Positions 20,294-29,747 of a stretch of DNA of 64,000 nt are shown here, in pieces (the first letter of the stretch is position 1; each line of letters opens with the position of its first letter). The stretch is from an uncultured Eubacteriales bacterium (GTDB lineage: Bacteria; Bacillota; Clostridia; Oscillospirales; CAG-272): positions 41,883-105,882 of the forward strand of contig CAKRNO010000003.1 in NCBI GenBank assembly GCA_934371135.1, in the 5' to 3' direction. The notes below the pieces were generated by a model, which saw nothing but the letters and a program-made list of their open reading frames with translations, was not told the DNA's origin and ran no database searches. The position numbers were made by a program, and so were the translations under genes.

Positions 20294-21994
20294 TCAGGCA
20301 ATACCGGTCAGGTCATAATGCTTCAGCCAGTCGTCTGCCACGCGGGCGACCCCGGCAAGGCATTTTTCATCAAACGGGCTGTCGAGCCCGGCTTCACGGA
20401 GCAGATCGGTGAAGACGCGGCTGCCGCCCTGCTTCGTGTACGCCATGTAGCAGCGCCACGCCTCGTCAAGGCTGTTCTGCATCTTCGCCCAGATCTCAAG
20501 TGCAACGGTCTGTGCGAGGCAGTAGTCAATGTAGTAGAACGGGCTCGAATAGATGTGGTGCTGTCTCTGCCAGCCCATGGCGTCACCGTAAAACGGGATG
20601 TCACCCAGCTTTACCCACGGCATGTAGGTGCCGAGGAGCTCCCGCCAGACATCGTGCCGCTCGGCGGGGGTGAGGTCGGGCTTCTCATACACAATGTGCT
20701 GGAAGTGATCCACCATCGTGCCGTAGGGGATAAAGGTCAGCGCGCCCGACAGGTGGCTGTAATAGAACTTATGTGTGTCGGCACCGAAAAAGCCCTCTGC
20801 CCAGTTCCAGGCGAGAAACTCCATCGACATGGAGTGCACCTCGCACCCCTCAAGGGTCGGGAGCGCCGTGCTCCCCGGTACGCGGTCACGGTTGAGATAA
20901 GCGGCGAAGGCGTGCCCCGCCTCATGCGTGACCGTCTCGACGTCGGCGCGGGTGCCGTTGAAGTTGGCAAAGATAAAGGGAACGCCGTAGTCGCGGATCT
21001 CCTCGCAGTAGCCGCCGCCTGCCTTGCCCTCGGTGGAGAGGACATCGAGCAGCTCGTTCTCCAGCATCATGCGGAAGAAGGCTCCCGTCTCGGGGGAGAG
21101 GGCGTCGTAGAACGTGCGCGCGTGGGCAAGGATGCCGTCCGCGTCCGTCGCCGGCTTCGGGTTCCCGGAGCGGAAGGCGAGGGCGTTGTCCGCGAAGTTC
21201 ATGGGATAGGGCTTACCGAGCCGCTTTGCCTGCTCGCGATAGATGCCGTCCGCGAGCGGGACCACATAGCGGATGACGGCGGCGCGGAATTTCTCCACAT
21301 CCTCTTTGGTATAGCAGTTGCGCCCCATGCGGTCATAGCCGAGGGGAATATAGTTCTCGTAGCCGAGCTTGCGCCCCATGGCGTCGCGCAGGTGCACCAG
21401 GCGGTCGTAGATCGTATCGAGCTCCTCACGGTGCGCGAGGTACCAGTTGCCCTCTGCCTCCCAGGCGGCTCTGCGGCGGGCATCGTCCGGGTCGTTCTTG
21501 AACGGGGAGAGCTGGGAGAGGGTGTAGGTGCCGCCCTCAAAGGGGATCTGCGCCGAGGCGAGCAGTTTTTCGTACGCCTGCGTCAGGTCGTTCTCCTCCT
21601 GCAGCTCGGGTATGATCGCGGGGGAGAAGGAGCGGAACTCGATCTCTGCGTTCCGGAACATGACGTCCCCGTACTCGCGGGTGAAGTCGGGGCGATAGGG
21701 GCTGTCGAGTATCGCCTTCGTCCACGCCTGCGAGGTCTCCCCGAGGGCGGGCATCGCGGCGTTCCAGAACTTGAGCTCGCCGTCGTAGAATTCGTCCTTC
21801 GTATTGATGGAGTGGCGGATATAGGCGAGGGCATAGAGCGTCTGGATATGCGCGGAGAGCTTTTCCTCCTCGAGGAATACCTTTTTGGCGTCCTCGTAGC
21901 TCGTCGCGGCGGTGAGAGCGGCGGTCAGCGCTTCAAGGCGCCGGCGGAGCTCGTCGGTGTCGGGTCTTTCATAGGGCATTTCGGAAAATTTCAT
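20294..21994 (-). CDS. M3-family oligoendopeptidase (PepF-like)
   Basis: A 566-residue cytoplasmic zinc metallopeptidase. The active-site helix reads VTHEAGHAFAAYL (HEAGH, HExxH type) with the third ligand downstream in the EGCEVHSMSMEFLAW region, all as in M3 peptidases. Full length. The ATG at 21992-21994 follows CCGGAGG. It probably degrades short peptides such as signal peptides or imported oligopeptides. It lies 58 bases after the chromate transporter pair on the same strand. Confidence 0.93.
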   Translation of the reverse strand: MKFSEMPYERPDTDELRRRLEALTAALTAATSYEDAKKVFLEEEKLSAHIQTLYALAYIRHSINTKDEFYDGELKFWNAAMPALGETSQAWTKAILDSPYRPDFTREYGDVMFRNAEIEFRSFSPAIIPELQEENDLTQAYEKLLASAQIPFEGGTYTLSQLSPFKNDPDDARRRAAWEAEGNWYLAHREELDTIYDRLVHLRDAMGRKLGYENYIPLGYDRMGRNCYTKEDVEKFRAAVIRYVVPLADGIYREQAKRLGKPYPMNFADNALAFRSGNPKPATDADGILAHARTFYDALSPETGAFFRMMLENELLDVLSTEGKAGGGYCEEIRDYGVPFIFANFNGTRADVETVTHEAGHAFAAYLNRDRVPGSTALPTLEGCEVHSMSMEFLAWNWAEGFFGADTHKFYYSHLSGALTFIPYGTMVDHFQHIVYEKPDLTPAERHDVWRELLGTYMPWVKLGDIPFYGDAMGWQRQHHIYSSPFYYIDYCLAQTVALEIWAKMQNSLDEAWRCYMAYTKQGGSRVFTDLLREAGLDSPFDEKCLAGVARVADDWLKHYDLTGIA

Positions 21995-22052
21995 GGTTAC
22001 CTCCGGAAAATAAGATCAGTTGGCAAAGCGCGCCGGGCGCCCGGCGCCAGGG

Positions 22053-22634
22053 TCAGATGTGCGGGCAGATGAGCATCCCGAGGATGGCGGAGAGGAGGAT
22101 CAGGAGGATTGGGGAGAGGGCGCGGCGGTTCCACGCGCGCGAGGCACCGTCAAACGCGACGAGGCAAAAGAGGATGAGCAGCACCACCGGGTCAGGAGAA
22201 ATCCCGGCGGCATCGCGGAGCGAGCCGAGGGAGAAGCAGGCAGAGAGACCGAGGAGCAGGGCGGTGCCGAGGATGAGCCCGACGACCGTCGGGCGGACGC
22301 CCGAGAGAAACGCCTCCACACCGCGGTAGCGGAGGAGGTTTTTCAGCAGGGCGGCAATGAGCAGGATGATGAGAAAGGCGGGGAGCACGACGCCGACCGT
22401 TGCGATCAATGCCCCGGGGAAGCCCGCCTGTGAGGAGCCGATGAAGGTCGCCATGTTGACGGCGAGGGGACCCGGGGTGGACTCGGAGACGGCAATGAAA
22501 TCAAGGAATTCACTCTCCGTCAGCCACCCGTGAGAGAGCACCTGCTCCCGCACGAGAGAAATCATGCCGTAGCCGCCGCCGAACGAGACGGTGCCGATGA
22601 GGAGAAAGGTCAGAAACAGTTGGAGCAAAATCAT
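22053..22634 (-). CDS. Short-chain ChrA chromate transporter, second subunit
   Basis: A 193-residue membrane protein, one half of the ChrA family, with FGGGYGMISLV, VSESTPGPLAVN and about six helices. It overlaps the preceding ChrA half by four bases (ATGA), as expected for the heterodimeric short-chain ChrA pairs. In those pairs both halves are needed for chromate efflux; here the substrate is inferred from the family only. Confidence 0.88.
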   Translation of the reverse strand: MILLQLFLTFLLIGTVSFGGGYGMISLVREQVLSHGWLTESEFLDFIAVSESTPGPLAVNMATFIGSSQAGFPGALIATVGVVLPAFLIILLIAALLKNLLRYRGVEAFLSGVRPTVVGLILGTALLLGLSACFSLGSLRDAAGISPDPVVLLILFCLVAFDGASRAWNRRALSPILLILLSAILGMLICPHI

Positions 22635-23380
22635 CGCCCGTCACCTCCCCGCCGTGCGCGGCGGATGAGGTAGGCGGCGACCCCGATCACCCCGCCGATG
22701 AGGATAAAGAACACGGAGGAAAAGTTGACGGAGAGGAGCGACAGGAGGACGAGCGCCACCGCCGTGACGACGGCGAGGATGCGCGCGAGCGGGTCACGCC
22801 CGAGCCCCCGGAACAGGCGGACGCCCGCCGAGGCGATGAGGTACACGACCGCCGCCTGCACACCGCGGAAGGCGTACGCCACATAGGTGAGCGCGACAAA
22901 GCGGTCGAAAAAGAGCGAGATCGCAAAGATGATGAGAAAGGCGGGCAGGCAGACGCCGATGGTGGCGACGGCGGCGCCGGGCACGCCGGCGAGGCGGTAG
23001 CCGACGTAGGTCGCGCTGTTGACGGCGATGGGACCCGGGGTGGACTCGGCGATCGCCGCCATGTTGAGAAACTCATCCCGCCCGAGCCAGCCGCGCTTTG
23101 TGACGAGCTCGTTTTCAAGCAGGGCGGTCATGGCATAGCCGCCGCCGAAGGCGAACAGCCCGATCTTCAGCATGGTGAAAAAGAGGCGGAGGAGCAGGTG
23201 CCGCCCGCCATGCGGAGCGGCGACCTCCGTGGTATCGCCCGCGGCAGGCGTTGTGCCGGGGGCTATACCGGGCGTTGCCGGTGCTGCATCGGGCGCCGCA
23301 GGTGCCGCGCCTGGTGCCGGACCGGTTTCTTCCGTTCCGGCGCTGTCAAGCGCGCCGTCATCGGGGGGCGAATGTTTCAT
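22631..23380 (-). CDS. Short-chain ChrA chromate transporter, first subunit
   Basis: A 249-residue protein. The first ~60 residues are a Pro/Ala/Gly/Thr-rich hydrophilic stretch. The ChrA half follows with FAFGGGYAMTALLENE, AIAESTPGPIAVNSATY and six helices. The start MKHSPPDDG at 23380 is the best upstream ATG but has only a distant GAGGGAG, so translation could begin further in. It is coupled to the second subunit by ATGA. Confidence 0.85.
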   Translation of the reverse strand: MKHSPPDDGALDSAGTEETGPAPGAAPAAPDAAPATPGIAPGTTPAAGDTTEVAAPHGGRHLLLRLFFTMLKIGLFAFGGGYAMTALLENELVTKRGWLGRDEFLNMAAIAESTPGPIAVNSATYVGYRLAGVPGAAVATIGVCLPAFLIIFAISLFFDRFVALTYVAYAFRGVQAAVVYLIASAGVRLFRGLGRDPLARILAVVTAVALVLLSLLSVNFSSVFFILIGGVIGVAAYLIRRARRGGDGR

Positions 23381-23396
23381 TTCCGGAGGGTCTCCC

Positions 23397-23726
23397 TCAC
23401 ATTTTCTCAAAATGGGTGATGTCGCTGACGAAGACGGTGGCGCCGCCGACGGGGATGGTCGCGGTCGTCGCGAGGGGGGTATGCACCGAGCTCGTGTGCA
23501 TAGAGGGCATCTGCGCGGGCTCCATGCGGCGGGCACAGTGGGTGCGGATGATGGTGAGCGTTTCCTCCAGGCGGTCGTCATCGACGCCGATGAGCAGCGT
23601 CGTGTTCCCCGCACTGAGGAACCCGCCGGTGCTCGCCATCTTGGTGAAGGCGATACCCGCCTCACGCAGGGCGTCACAGACGAACGGGGCATCTTTTTTG
23701 TGGACGATGGCAGTAATCATTTTCAT
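23397..23726 (-). CDS. darA: c-di-AMP-binding PII-like protein DarA/PstA
   Basis: A 109-residue cytoplasmic trimeric PII-like receptor for cyclic di-AMP (formerly DUF970). Family signatures are KMASTGGFLSAGNTTLLIGV (written here as its 20 residues) and GGATVFV near the end, and the length equals that of characterised members. The ATG at 23724-23726 has AAAGGAG upstream. It lies 16 bases before the ChrA pair and downstream of lgt, so it is probably cotranscribed with both. Confidence 0.93.
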   Translation of the reverse strand: MKMITAIVHKKDAPFVCDALREAGIAFTKMASTGGFLSAGNTTLLIGVDDDRLEETLTIIRTHCARRMEPAQMPSMHTSSVHTPLATTATIPVGGATVFVSDITHFEKM

Positions 23727-23864
23727 GGTACGGTCTCCTTTCTCACGAAAAACAAAGTCGTTTCGGGACAGCGGATGGGGCGTGCGTGGTCCGTGGGGCG
23801 CCGCCGGGCGGCGGTATCGGGTGCCGCGGGGAGGCTCTGCACATGGTCTGACGGCGGCGCGGTC

Positions 23865-24665
23865 TTACGTCCGGTCTGCCGGGGTCTCGGGCTCTGCCGG
23901 TGCTTCCGGCTCCGGTGCGGGGTACCGGGCAAGCAGGTAACGGTGGAGGAAGAACCAGCCGACCCCGAGGAGCAGGTAGAGGATCGAGCCGACCTGCGAG
24001 GGGGAGAGGGCGCCGCCGAAGATCTGCCCGCGGTCATCTCCGCGGAAGAACTCAATAATGAAGCGGAAGATGCCGTAGGCGACGAGATAGACGCTCATCG
24101 TGTAGGGGCACTTCCATCTGAGGACGAGCAGGGTGAGGGCGGCAAAGAGCAGGAACAGGAACACCGCCTCAAAGAGCTGGGTGGGCAGGCGGGTGCCGGA
24201 GACGGTTTTAAACTGTACCCCGAAGATCGAATCCGTCTCGCGCCCGTAGCAGCAGCCGGCGAAGAAGCAGCCGATGCGCCCGAAGGCGTGGGCGACCGTG
24301 ATACAGCACGGGATGACGGGCAGGATCCGGAGGAGGTGGAGCTTCAGGCGCTTCCGCAGGAGAAAATACACGATGAGGAAGAAGCCGGCGCCGCCGATGA
24401 GCCCGGGGACGACGGTGATCCCGCTCCCGATCTCAAATCCCCGCTCGGGGTTCTTGATATAGTTCAGCGTCGCCTGCACGAGGGCGGCGGCACCGAAGCC
24501 GACGAGGATGGAGAACACGCCGTCGTAGAAGCAGAAATCCACGAGCCCGGTCGGGACCCCGAGGCGCTTCGAATAGAGATACAGTACGAGAAAGCAGGCG
24601 AGGATGCCGACGGCGATCATGATGCCGTACATGTGGACATTCCAGAACAGTGCGTCCGGTAACAT
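23865..24665 (-). CDS. lgt: Prolipoprotein diacylglyceryl transferase
   Basis: A 266-residue integral membrane enzyme that transfers diacylglyceryl from phosphatidylglycerol to the lipobox cysteine. The Lgt signature appears as HAFGRIGCFFAGCCYGRE, the Firmicutes form, and a later arginine-containing FFRGDDRG fits the second essential region. About seven helices. The ATG at 24663-24665 follows AAAGGAG. It supplies the modification needed by the lipoproteins encoded at 6806, 8422 and 47467. Confidence 0.93.
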   Translation of the reverse strand: MLPDALFWNVHMYGIMIAVGILACFLVLYLYSKRLGVPTGLVDFCFYDGVFSILVGFGAAALVQATLNYIKNPERGFEIGSGITVVPGLIGGAGFFLIVYFLLRKRLKLHLLRILPVIPCCITVAHAFGRIGCFFAGCCYGRETDSIFGVQFKTVSGTRLPTQLFEAVFLFLLFAALTLLVLRWKCPYTMSVYLVAYGIFRFIIEFFRGDDRGQIFGGALSPSQVGSILYLLLGVGWFFLHRYLLARYPAPEPEAPAEPETPADRT

Positions 24666-24755
24666 GGGAAAACTCCTTTCGGGTTGGGTGTGAGAGCCGA
24701 GCGCCCGACGGGCGGGCGCCGGTTGTCCGTTGGGCATCTGCCGGTCAGCGACCGG

Positions 24756-25934
24756 TCAGTCTGCCGGGTGGTTACGGAACGAGGCGATGCCGGTGAGGAG
24801 CCGGCGGAGCCCCTCGCGGACGGTCGCGCGCGGGGCGGCGACGTTCATCCGCAGGAACGGGCGACCGCCCTCCCCGTACACGTCGCCCGCCGTGAGGTAC
24901 AGCCCCGCCGCGCGGCGGAGGTGGTCGGCGAGGGGCGCGGCATCGGGGGTGATGCGCGAGGCATCGAGCCAGAGCAGGTAGGTCGCGTCGCTCGGGGTGA
25001 CGCGGAGGTCGGGGCACTCCCGCGCGAGCGTCTCGCGCACGAGGCACTTGTTTTCGTACAGATAAGCGCGCAGGGCATCCAGCCACGGCGCCCCGTCCGT
25101 GAACGCCGCGACGGCGGCGGTGACGGCAAAGGCATTCGGCTCTGCGACCTCGTCGGTGTTCAGCCCGCGCACAACGCGGTGCCGGAGCGTCGGGTCGGGG
25201 GTGACGACGCACGCCGTCTGGAGCCCGGCGAGGTTGAACGCCTTGGTCGGGGCGATGAGCGTCACGCTGTTCTCCCGGCAGTCGTCCGAGACGGAGGCAA
25301 AAGGCGTGTAGGAGCATCCGGGGTCGGTGAGGTCACAGTGGATCTCGTCCGAGACGACGAGCACATGATGCTTCTTTGCGAGGGCGCCGATCTCCGCGAG
25401 CGTCTCGCGGCTCCAGATCTTGCCCACCGGGTTATGCGGGTTGCAGAGAATCATCATCGAGGTCTCGGGGTCGGAGAGCCCCGCCTCCAGCGCCGCAAAA
25501 TCGACGTCATAGGCGCCGCTCTCGTAGCGGAGGGGGCAGGAGAGGAGGTGCCTGCCATTATTGACGACGGAATTGAAAAAGATGTTGTAGACGGGGGTCA
25601 TGACCAGCACGTTCTCCCCGACGGTCGTGAGCTTCCGCACGACGGAGGAGAGGGCGGGGATGACGCCGGTCGTAAAGGTCAGCCACGCAGGGTCAAAGGT
25701 GACGCCGTGCCGCTCACGCCACCAGTCACAGTAGGCGCGGTACCACGCCTCCGGCACGTCCGAGTAGCCGAAGACGCCGTGCGCGAGGCGCGCGGCGAGC
25801 GCGTCCCTGACGGCGGGGGCGGTCATAAAATCCATGTCCGCGACCCACATGGGCAGCTCCCCCTCGGGTACGTCCCATTTGAGGGAGTCTGTCCCGCGGC
25901 GGTCAACGGGGGTGTCGAAATCAAAGACTGCCAT
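24756..25934 (-). CDS. PatB/MalY-type PLP-dependent aminotransferase or cystathionine beta-lyase
   Basis: A 392-residue fold-type I PLP enzyme. It begins MAVFDFDTPVDRRGTDSLKW (typical of PatB/MalY) and has MWVADMDF, the NPHNPVGK loop, the pyridine-binding SDEIHCDL, and the Schiff-base lysine in APTKAFNLAGLQ. PatB-like C-S lyases cleave cystathionine or cysteine; MalY also has a regulatory role, so the exact activity is open. The ATG lies 1 base after the DUF3737 stop, with GGGAGGA inside that gene: the two are coupled. Confidence 0.9.
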   Translation of the reverse strand: MAVFDFDTPVDRRGTDSLKWDVPEGELPMWVADMDFMTAPAVRDALAARLAHGVFGYSDVPEAWYRAYCDWWRERHGVTFDPAWLTFTTGVIPALSSVVRKLTTVGENVLVMTPVYNIFFNSVVNNGRHLLSCPLRYESGAYDVDFAALEAGLSDPETSMMILCNPHNPVGKIWSRETLAEIGALAKKHHVLVVSDEIHCDLTDPGCSYTPFASVSDDCRENSVTLIAPTKAFNLAGLQTACVVTPDPTLRHRVVRGLNTDEVAEPNAFAVTAAVAAFTDGAPWLDALRAYLYENKCLVRETLARECPDLRVTPSDATYLLWLDASRITPDAAPLADHLRRAAGLYLTAGDVYGEGGRPFLRMNVAAPRATVREGLRRLLTGIASFRNHPAD

Positions 25935-25935
25935 G

Positions 25936-26781
25936 TCAGACGTCCTCCCGCACGATGATGGTGGTCTTTCCGGGGTCGACGCGGTCGCGGTCGATCGTGA
26001 GCTGCCCGATATGATCGGCGCGGATGATGCCGCCCGAGGGGTTGAGCACGCTGTCGACGGAGCCTGTGATATCGGCGTCCACCGTGGAATACTCAAAAGC
26101 GAGGGTGGTGTTCACGAGCCGACAGTTTCTGAGGGTCAGGTGGTCGATGTAACAGAAGCCCTGGAGGCTCTCGACCGTACAGTCCACAAGCGTCAGGCGC
26201 TTCGCGTTCCAGCCGAGGTATTCACCGGCGATATATGAATCGTAGACCGTGACGTCTTCGCTGTTCCAGAACGCGTCCTTGGTGAGCAGGCGGGAGGAGC
26301 GGAGCGTGACGTTCTTCGCGCCGTCAAAGGCGTAGTTGCCGTCGAGGTGCAGCTCCACGGCGTCAATGTCCTCCGCGTTCATGAGGAGGTAATCTCCCCG
26401 TGCGTCCAGGCGGCGGATGGTGATGTCGCGGCAGGACCAGAGCGTCTCGGCGGCGTCCGTCATCGTGACCCGCTCGAGGGTGATGCCGTGCGAGCGGCGG
26501 AAGCTCTTGGGTGCGTGGATGACGGTGTCGCGGACGGCAATGTTCTCGGTGTACCAAATCCCGGCGCGGGCGGTGTCGGAAAATGTGCAATCCGCGAGGG
26601 TGATATCATGCCCGTACCACAGCGGGTACTTCCAGCGGAAGGCGCAGCCGGAGAGGGAAAGACGGGCGCTCTCCTTGAGCGGGGACTCGCCGTCCTCAAA
26701 AACGCAGCCGTTCAGCGTGAGGTCCCGGGCGCCGAACAGCGCCCGCTCACCCGTATATATTTTGTTTGCCAGTGTTTCCAT
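25936..26781 (-). CDS. DUF3737 family right-handed beta-helix-like protein
   Basis: A 281-residue protein with short repeats of the form LTLxxCxFxD, ITLADCTFSD, ITLERVTM and LTLVDCTV, as expected for a pectate-lyase-like beta helix; this matches the DUF3737 family. There is no signal peptide, so it is cytoplasmic or part of a complex. The ATG follows CGGAG. It opens a leftward operon with the PatB-like lyase and probably lgt, darA, chrA, the oligopeptidase and the zinc-ribbon gene. No biochemical function is established for the family. Confidence 0.85.
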   Translation of the reverse strand: METLANKIYTGERALFGARDLTLNGCVFEDGESPLKESARLSLSGCAFRWKYPLWYGHDITLADCTFSDTARAGIWYTENIAVRDTVIHAPKSFRRSHGITLERVTMTDAAETLWSCRDITIRRLDARGDYLLMNAEDIDAVELHLDGNYAFDGAKNVTLRSSRLLTKDAFWNSEDVTVYDSYIAGEYLGWNAKRLTLVDCTVESLQGFCYIDHLTLRNCRLVNTTLAFEYSTVDADITGSVDSVLNPSGGIIRADHIGQLTIDRDRVDPGKTTIIVREDV

Positions 26782-26811
26782 GCTTCACTCCGAGGGTATT
26801 AGCTTGTTTTT

Positions 26812-26840
26812 ATTGTACCACCGCGCGCGGAAAATAGCAA
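26812..26840 (-). promoter_or_regulatory. Promoter of the DUF3737-patB-lgt-darA-chrA run
   Basis: On the minus strand TTGCTA and TACAAT with a 17-bp spacer, 30 bases before the DUF3737 start. Confidence 0.7.
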
Positions 26841-27012
26841 TGTACACTTTTTAAATTCTCTTTGACGCGCGTCAGCGCGCAGGAGAACGGGGGGCGTGAG
26901 GGCATAAAAGCGGCGGAGAGGACGAAAAGGGCGGGGGAAGCGGGGACGACGGGCGGCGGGAGAACGGGTACGCGGTCACAGCGCCGGAAGCAGGCAGGGC
27001 AGGAAAAACTGA

Positions 27013-27066
27013 TGCAAAATAAAAAAGAAACGGCGTTGTGCCAGGAAAACCGGGCACAACGCCGTT
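27013..27066 (-). terminator. Terminator of the hydrogenase operon
   Basis: A perfect 14-bp stem (27029-27042 with 27053-27066) is followed on the minus strand by TTTCTTTTTTATTTT. It lies 70 bases after the stop of the last hydrogenase gene. Confidence 0.9.
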
Positions 27067-27136
27067 ATGACAGGTAAATGGGGGTGCCGCCGCAGGGCGC
27101 GCGGTACCGACCGGGGGAACCGGTTTCGGCGGCGGG

Positions 27137-28561
27137 TTACTTCAGCTGGGAAACGGCATCCGTAATGGTCTTTTCCAGTGCCTCTCTGCCGTAACGGTCT
27201 ACGTCGTCGCGACTGCGCGGCTCGTGGGTCAGGCATCCGGCGCCGCCGATGCAACCGCCGACGCACGCCATCCCCTCGATGAAGTTGGCGTCGAGGAGGT
27301 TCTTCGACTTTTTGAGCAGTGCGACGCGGCACGCTTCAATCCCGTCACAGGCGCAGGCGTTCAGCGGGAAGTCGGTGAGTCCCTGCTCCTTGAGCCCCTC
27401 GGCGACGGCATCGGAAAGACCGCCGCACCGGGCGAAAATACGACCGAAATAGGAGGCGTTGTCGAGCACGCCCTCGGCAAGGGTGGTGATGTCGAGGTCA
27501 CGGCTGTCAAAGAGCGCCTGCAATTCTTCAAACGTCATGGCGACGTCAACGTACGGTCTGACCTCCTCCTTCTGCACCTCGGCTTTCTTCGCCGTGCAGG
27601 GGCCGATGAATACAACCTTTGCGCCCGGCGTGGTCTCCTTGATGTACTTGGAGATCATCGCCATCGGGGAGAGGTTATGCGACACAAAAGGAACCAGATC
27701 CGGGAAGTTTTTATGGACGTAATCCACAAAGGCGGGGCAGCAGGAGCTGGTGAGGAAGTCCTTCTCCGCGAGCTCACGCGATTCTGCCTCCGCCACCATG
27801 TCGGCGCCGAGCGCCGCCTCAATGACGGTGTGGAAGCCGAGCTCCTTCAGCCCCGTGATGACCTGCCCGAGCTTCGCATAAGTGAACTGGCTGGAGATCG
27901 ACGGAGCGACGACGGCATAGGTCTTGTACTTTTTGTTGCCCTCGCTCTTTTTCAGGATGTCGATGACGTTCAGGATAAAGGATTTATCCGTGATGGCGCC
28001 GAACGGGCACTGGTAGACGCAGGCGCCGCAGGCAATGCACTTCGACCCGTCGATGGTCGCCGCTTTCTCCTCGTTCATGGAGATGGCTTTGACCTTGCAG
28101 GCGTTCTGGCACGGGCGCTTACGCCCGACAATCGCCGTGAACGGGCAGACCTTGGAGCACGCGCCGCATTCCTTGCACTTGGACTTATCGATGTGCGCGA
28201 CGTGGTTCTGGTCGAACGAAATGGCGCCGAAACGGCAGACGTCTTCACAACGGTGGGCGAGGCACCCGCGGCAGGCGTTCGTCACCTCGTAGCCGCCGAC
28301 GGGGCACTCGTCGCACGCGATCTCGATGACCTCGATCACGTTCGGGTTGCTCTTGTCGCCGCCCATCGCGATCTTCACGCGCTCGGCGAGGATGGCGCGC
28401 TCCTTATAGACGCAGCAGCGCATGGTCGGCACCTTGCCGGGGACGATGGTCTTCGGGATATCGACCGCGCTTTCGGGCAGGCGGTCCGCCCATGCCTCGC
28501 GCGCGACTTCCCGCAGGACCTTGTATTTGAGGTGCTGTACTTTGGTATCAAACTTTTTCAT
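27137..28561 (-). CDS. Monomeric [FeFe] hydrogenase, group B type
   Basis: A 474-residue enzyme interconverting protons and H2. The N-terminal part carries Cys-rich [4Fe-4S] motifs (CRGCLAHRCEDVC, CKECGACSKVC, CIACGACVYQC). H-cluster ligand motifs are TSSCCPAF (C274/C275), GPCTAKK (C322) and GMACVGGCIGG (C433, C437). The TSSCCP form and ferredoxin-like N-terminus fit group B rather than the classical group A enzymes. The ATG at 28561 follows AAGGAA. It is last in a leftward operon behind a sensory hydrogenase and phosphatase. The HydEFG maturases are not in the window. Confidence 0.92.
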   Translation of the reverse strand: MKKFDTKVQHLKYKVLREVAREAWADRLPESAVDIPKTIVPGKVPTMRCCVYKERAILAERVKIAMGGDKSNPNVIEVIEIACDECPVGGYEVTNACRGCLAHRCEDVCRFGAISFDQNHVAHIDKSKCKECGACSKVCPFTAIVGRKRPCQNACKVKAISMNEEKAATIDGSKCIACGACVYQCPFGAITDKSFILNVIDILKKSEGNKKYKTYAVVAPSISSQFTYAKLGQVITGLKELGFHTVIEAALGADMVAEAESRELAEKDFLTSSCCPAFVDYVHKNFPDLVPFVSHNLSPMAMISKYIKETTPGAKVVFIGPCTAKKAEVQKEEVRPYVDVAMTFEELQALFDSRDLDITTLAEGVLDNASYFGRIFARCGGLSDAVAEGLKEQGLTDFPLNACACDGIEACRVALLKKSKNLLDANFIEGMACVGGCIGGAGCLTHEPRSRDDVDRYGREALEKTITDAVSQLK

Positions 28562-28574
28562 GTTGGTTCCTTCA

Positions 28575-29747
28575 TCAGAAATAACTGACTTTGATCCGCT
28601 TACCCATTTTGACAAGGCACTCGGACAGTTCCTTTACCAGGTTCATCTTGATGTTGAAGTTGATGGGCAGATCGGGGTTCTGGTGGGCGGGGTTGACGGC
28701 TCTGCCGACAAAAAAGTTGATGTCGGTCGCCTCCTCAAAGAGCATCCGCGCGATCATGGAAGCGCCGTCGTGGCGGAAGTTCCACTGCTCATAGCTCTTG
28801 TTGTCGCGGAGGTAGTCCTTCGCATACTCGACCACGCGGTTCACCGTGATGACCCCCTCGGTCACGAGGTCCACGCCCTCGATCTCCGCCGTGGGCGGGA
28901 TGTCGCTCTGCTCAAAGTTGAGCCCGACGCGCACCGGCTTACCGAGGTATTTCGCCACAATCGACGAGGTGGTACCGCCGCAGACGATGTGCTTGCCCTC
29001 CTTGGAGAAGAACAGCGCCATCATGCGGTTGCAGTCGTCCCGGTTGGATGGGGGACCGAACAGGAGGTTCATGGGCACCCGCCGCCGTATCTTCACGATG
29101 CAGGCGGTGGCGTCATCCCCCGGCTTCCCGCCGTAGAGGCGGTTGCACTCGTCGATGAGCATGGTGGAGAGCGTCTTGGCGGTATAGCCGCCCGCGGCGT
29201 TCGCCTCCATGAAGCCGATGATATCCTCCCGCTTCCAGCCGAAGTTGTAGGTCAGCCCCAGACCGGCGTGCGGACAGCCGTCGCTCATGAGGATGAAGAT
29301 GTCGTCCTCCTCGAGGCGTATCACGGACTTGTAGATCTTTTTGCCCCCGATGGACATTTCGGTCTTCGGGTAGTCGTAGTTCTTACCCTCGCGGAGCAGG
29401 ATGACGAGGGGGTTGTCAAACTGAATGACCTCCGCCTCGGTATTGTCCACAAGGTGCAGAATCGTGAAAGTGGAGTAGGCGACCCCGCGCACCGAGCAGA
29501 TCGGCAGGGTGGCGGCGATCGTCTCGACGCAGTCCTCGAGTGAGAGCCCCTGCGCCATCATGGTGGAAATGATCTTGGAGGTCAGGGTGGAGAGGATGCT
29601 CGCCTTGACCCCCGAGCCGAGACCGTCCGCGAGGACGACCACGGTCGAATCCTCCCCCTGCTCCACGATGTCCACATGGTCACCGCAGAGCTGCTCGCCG
29701 ACGTGGTTGACACTTTGATAGCCGATATCGGCACAGAGCTCATTCAT
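28575..29747 (-). CDS. PP2C/SpoIIE-type protein phosphatase
   Basis: A 390-residue Ser/Thr phosphatase of the PP2C_SIG type. Metal-binding Asp motifs are seen in VVLADGLGSGVKAS, LMSDGCPHAG and GKPGDDATACIV. The last ~160 residues have no clear domain. The N-terminus overlaps the end of the sensory hydrogenase by eight bases, so the two are translationally coupled. PP2C phosphatases next to PAS-containing [FeFe] hydrogenases recur in Clostridia and are taken as the output of H2 sensing; the substrate is unknown. Confidence 0.9.
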   Translation of the reverse strand: MNELCADIGYQSVNHVGEQLCGDHVDIVEQGEDSTVVVLADGLGSGVKASILSTLTSKIISTMMAQGLSLEDCVETIAATLPICSVRGVAYSTFTILHLVDNTEAEVIQFDNPLVILLREGKNYDYPKTEMSIGGKKIYKSVIRLEEDDIFILMSDGCPHAGLGLTYNFGWKREDIIGFMEANAAGGYTAKTLSTMLIDECNRLYGGKPGDDATACIVKIRRRVPMNLLFGPPSNRDDCNRMMALFFSKEGKHIVCGGTTSSIVAKYLGKPVRVGLNFEQSDIPPTAEIEGVDLVTEGVITVNRVVEYAKDYLRDNKSYEQWNFRHDGASMIARMLFEEATDINFFVGRAVNPAHQNPDLPINFNIKMNLVKELSECLVKMGKRIKVSYF

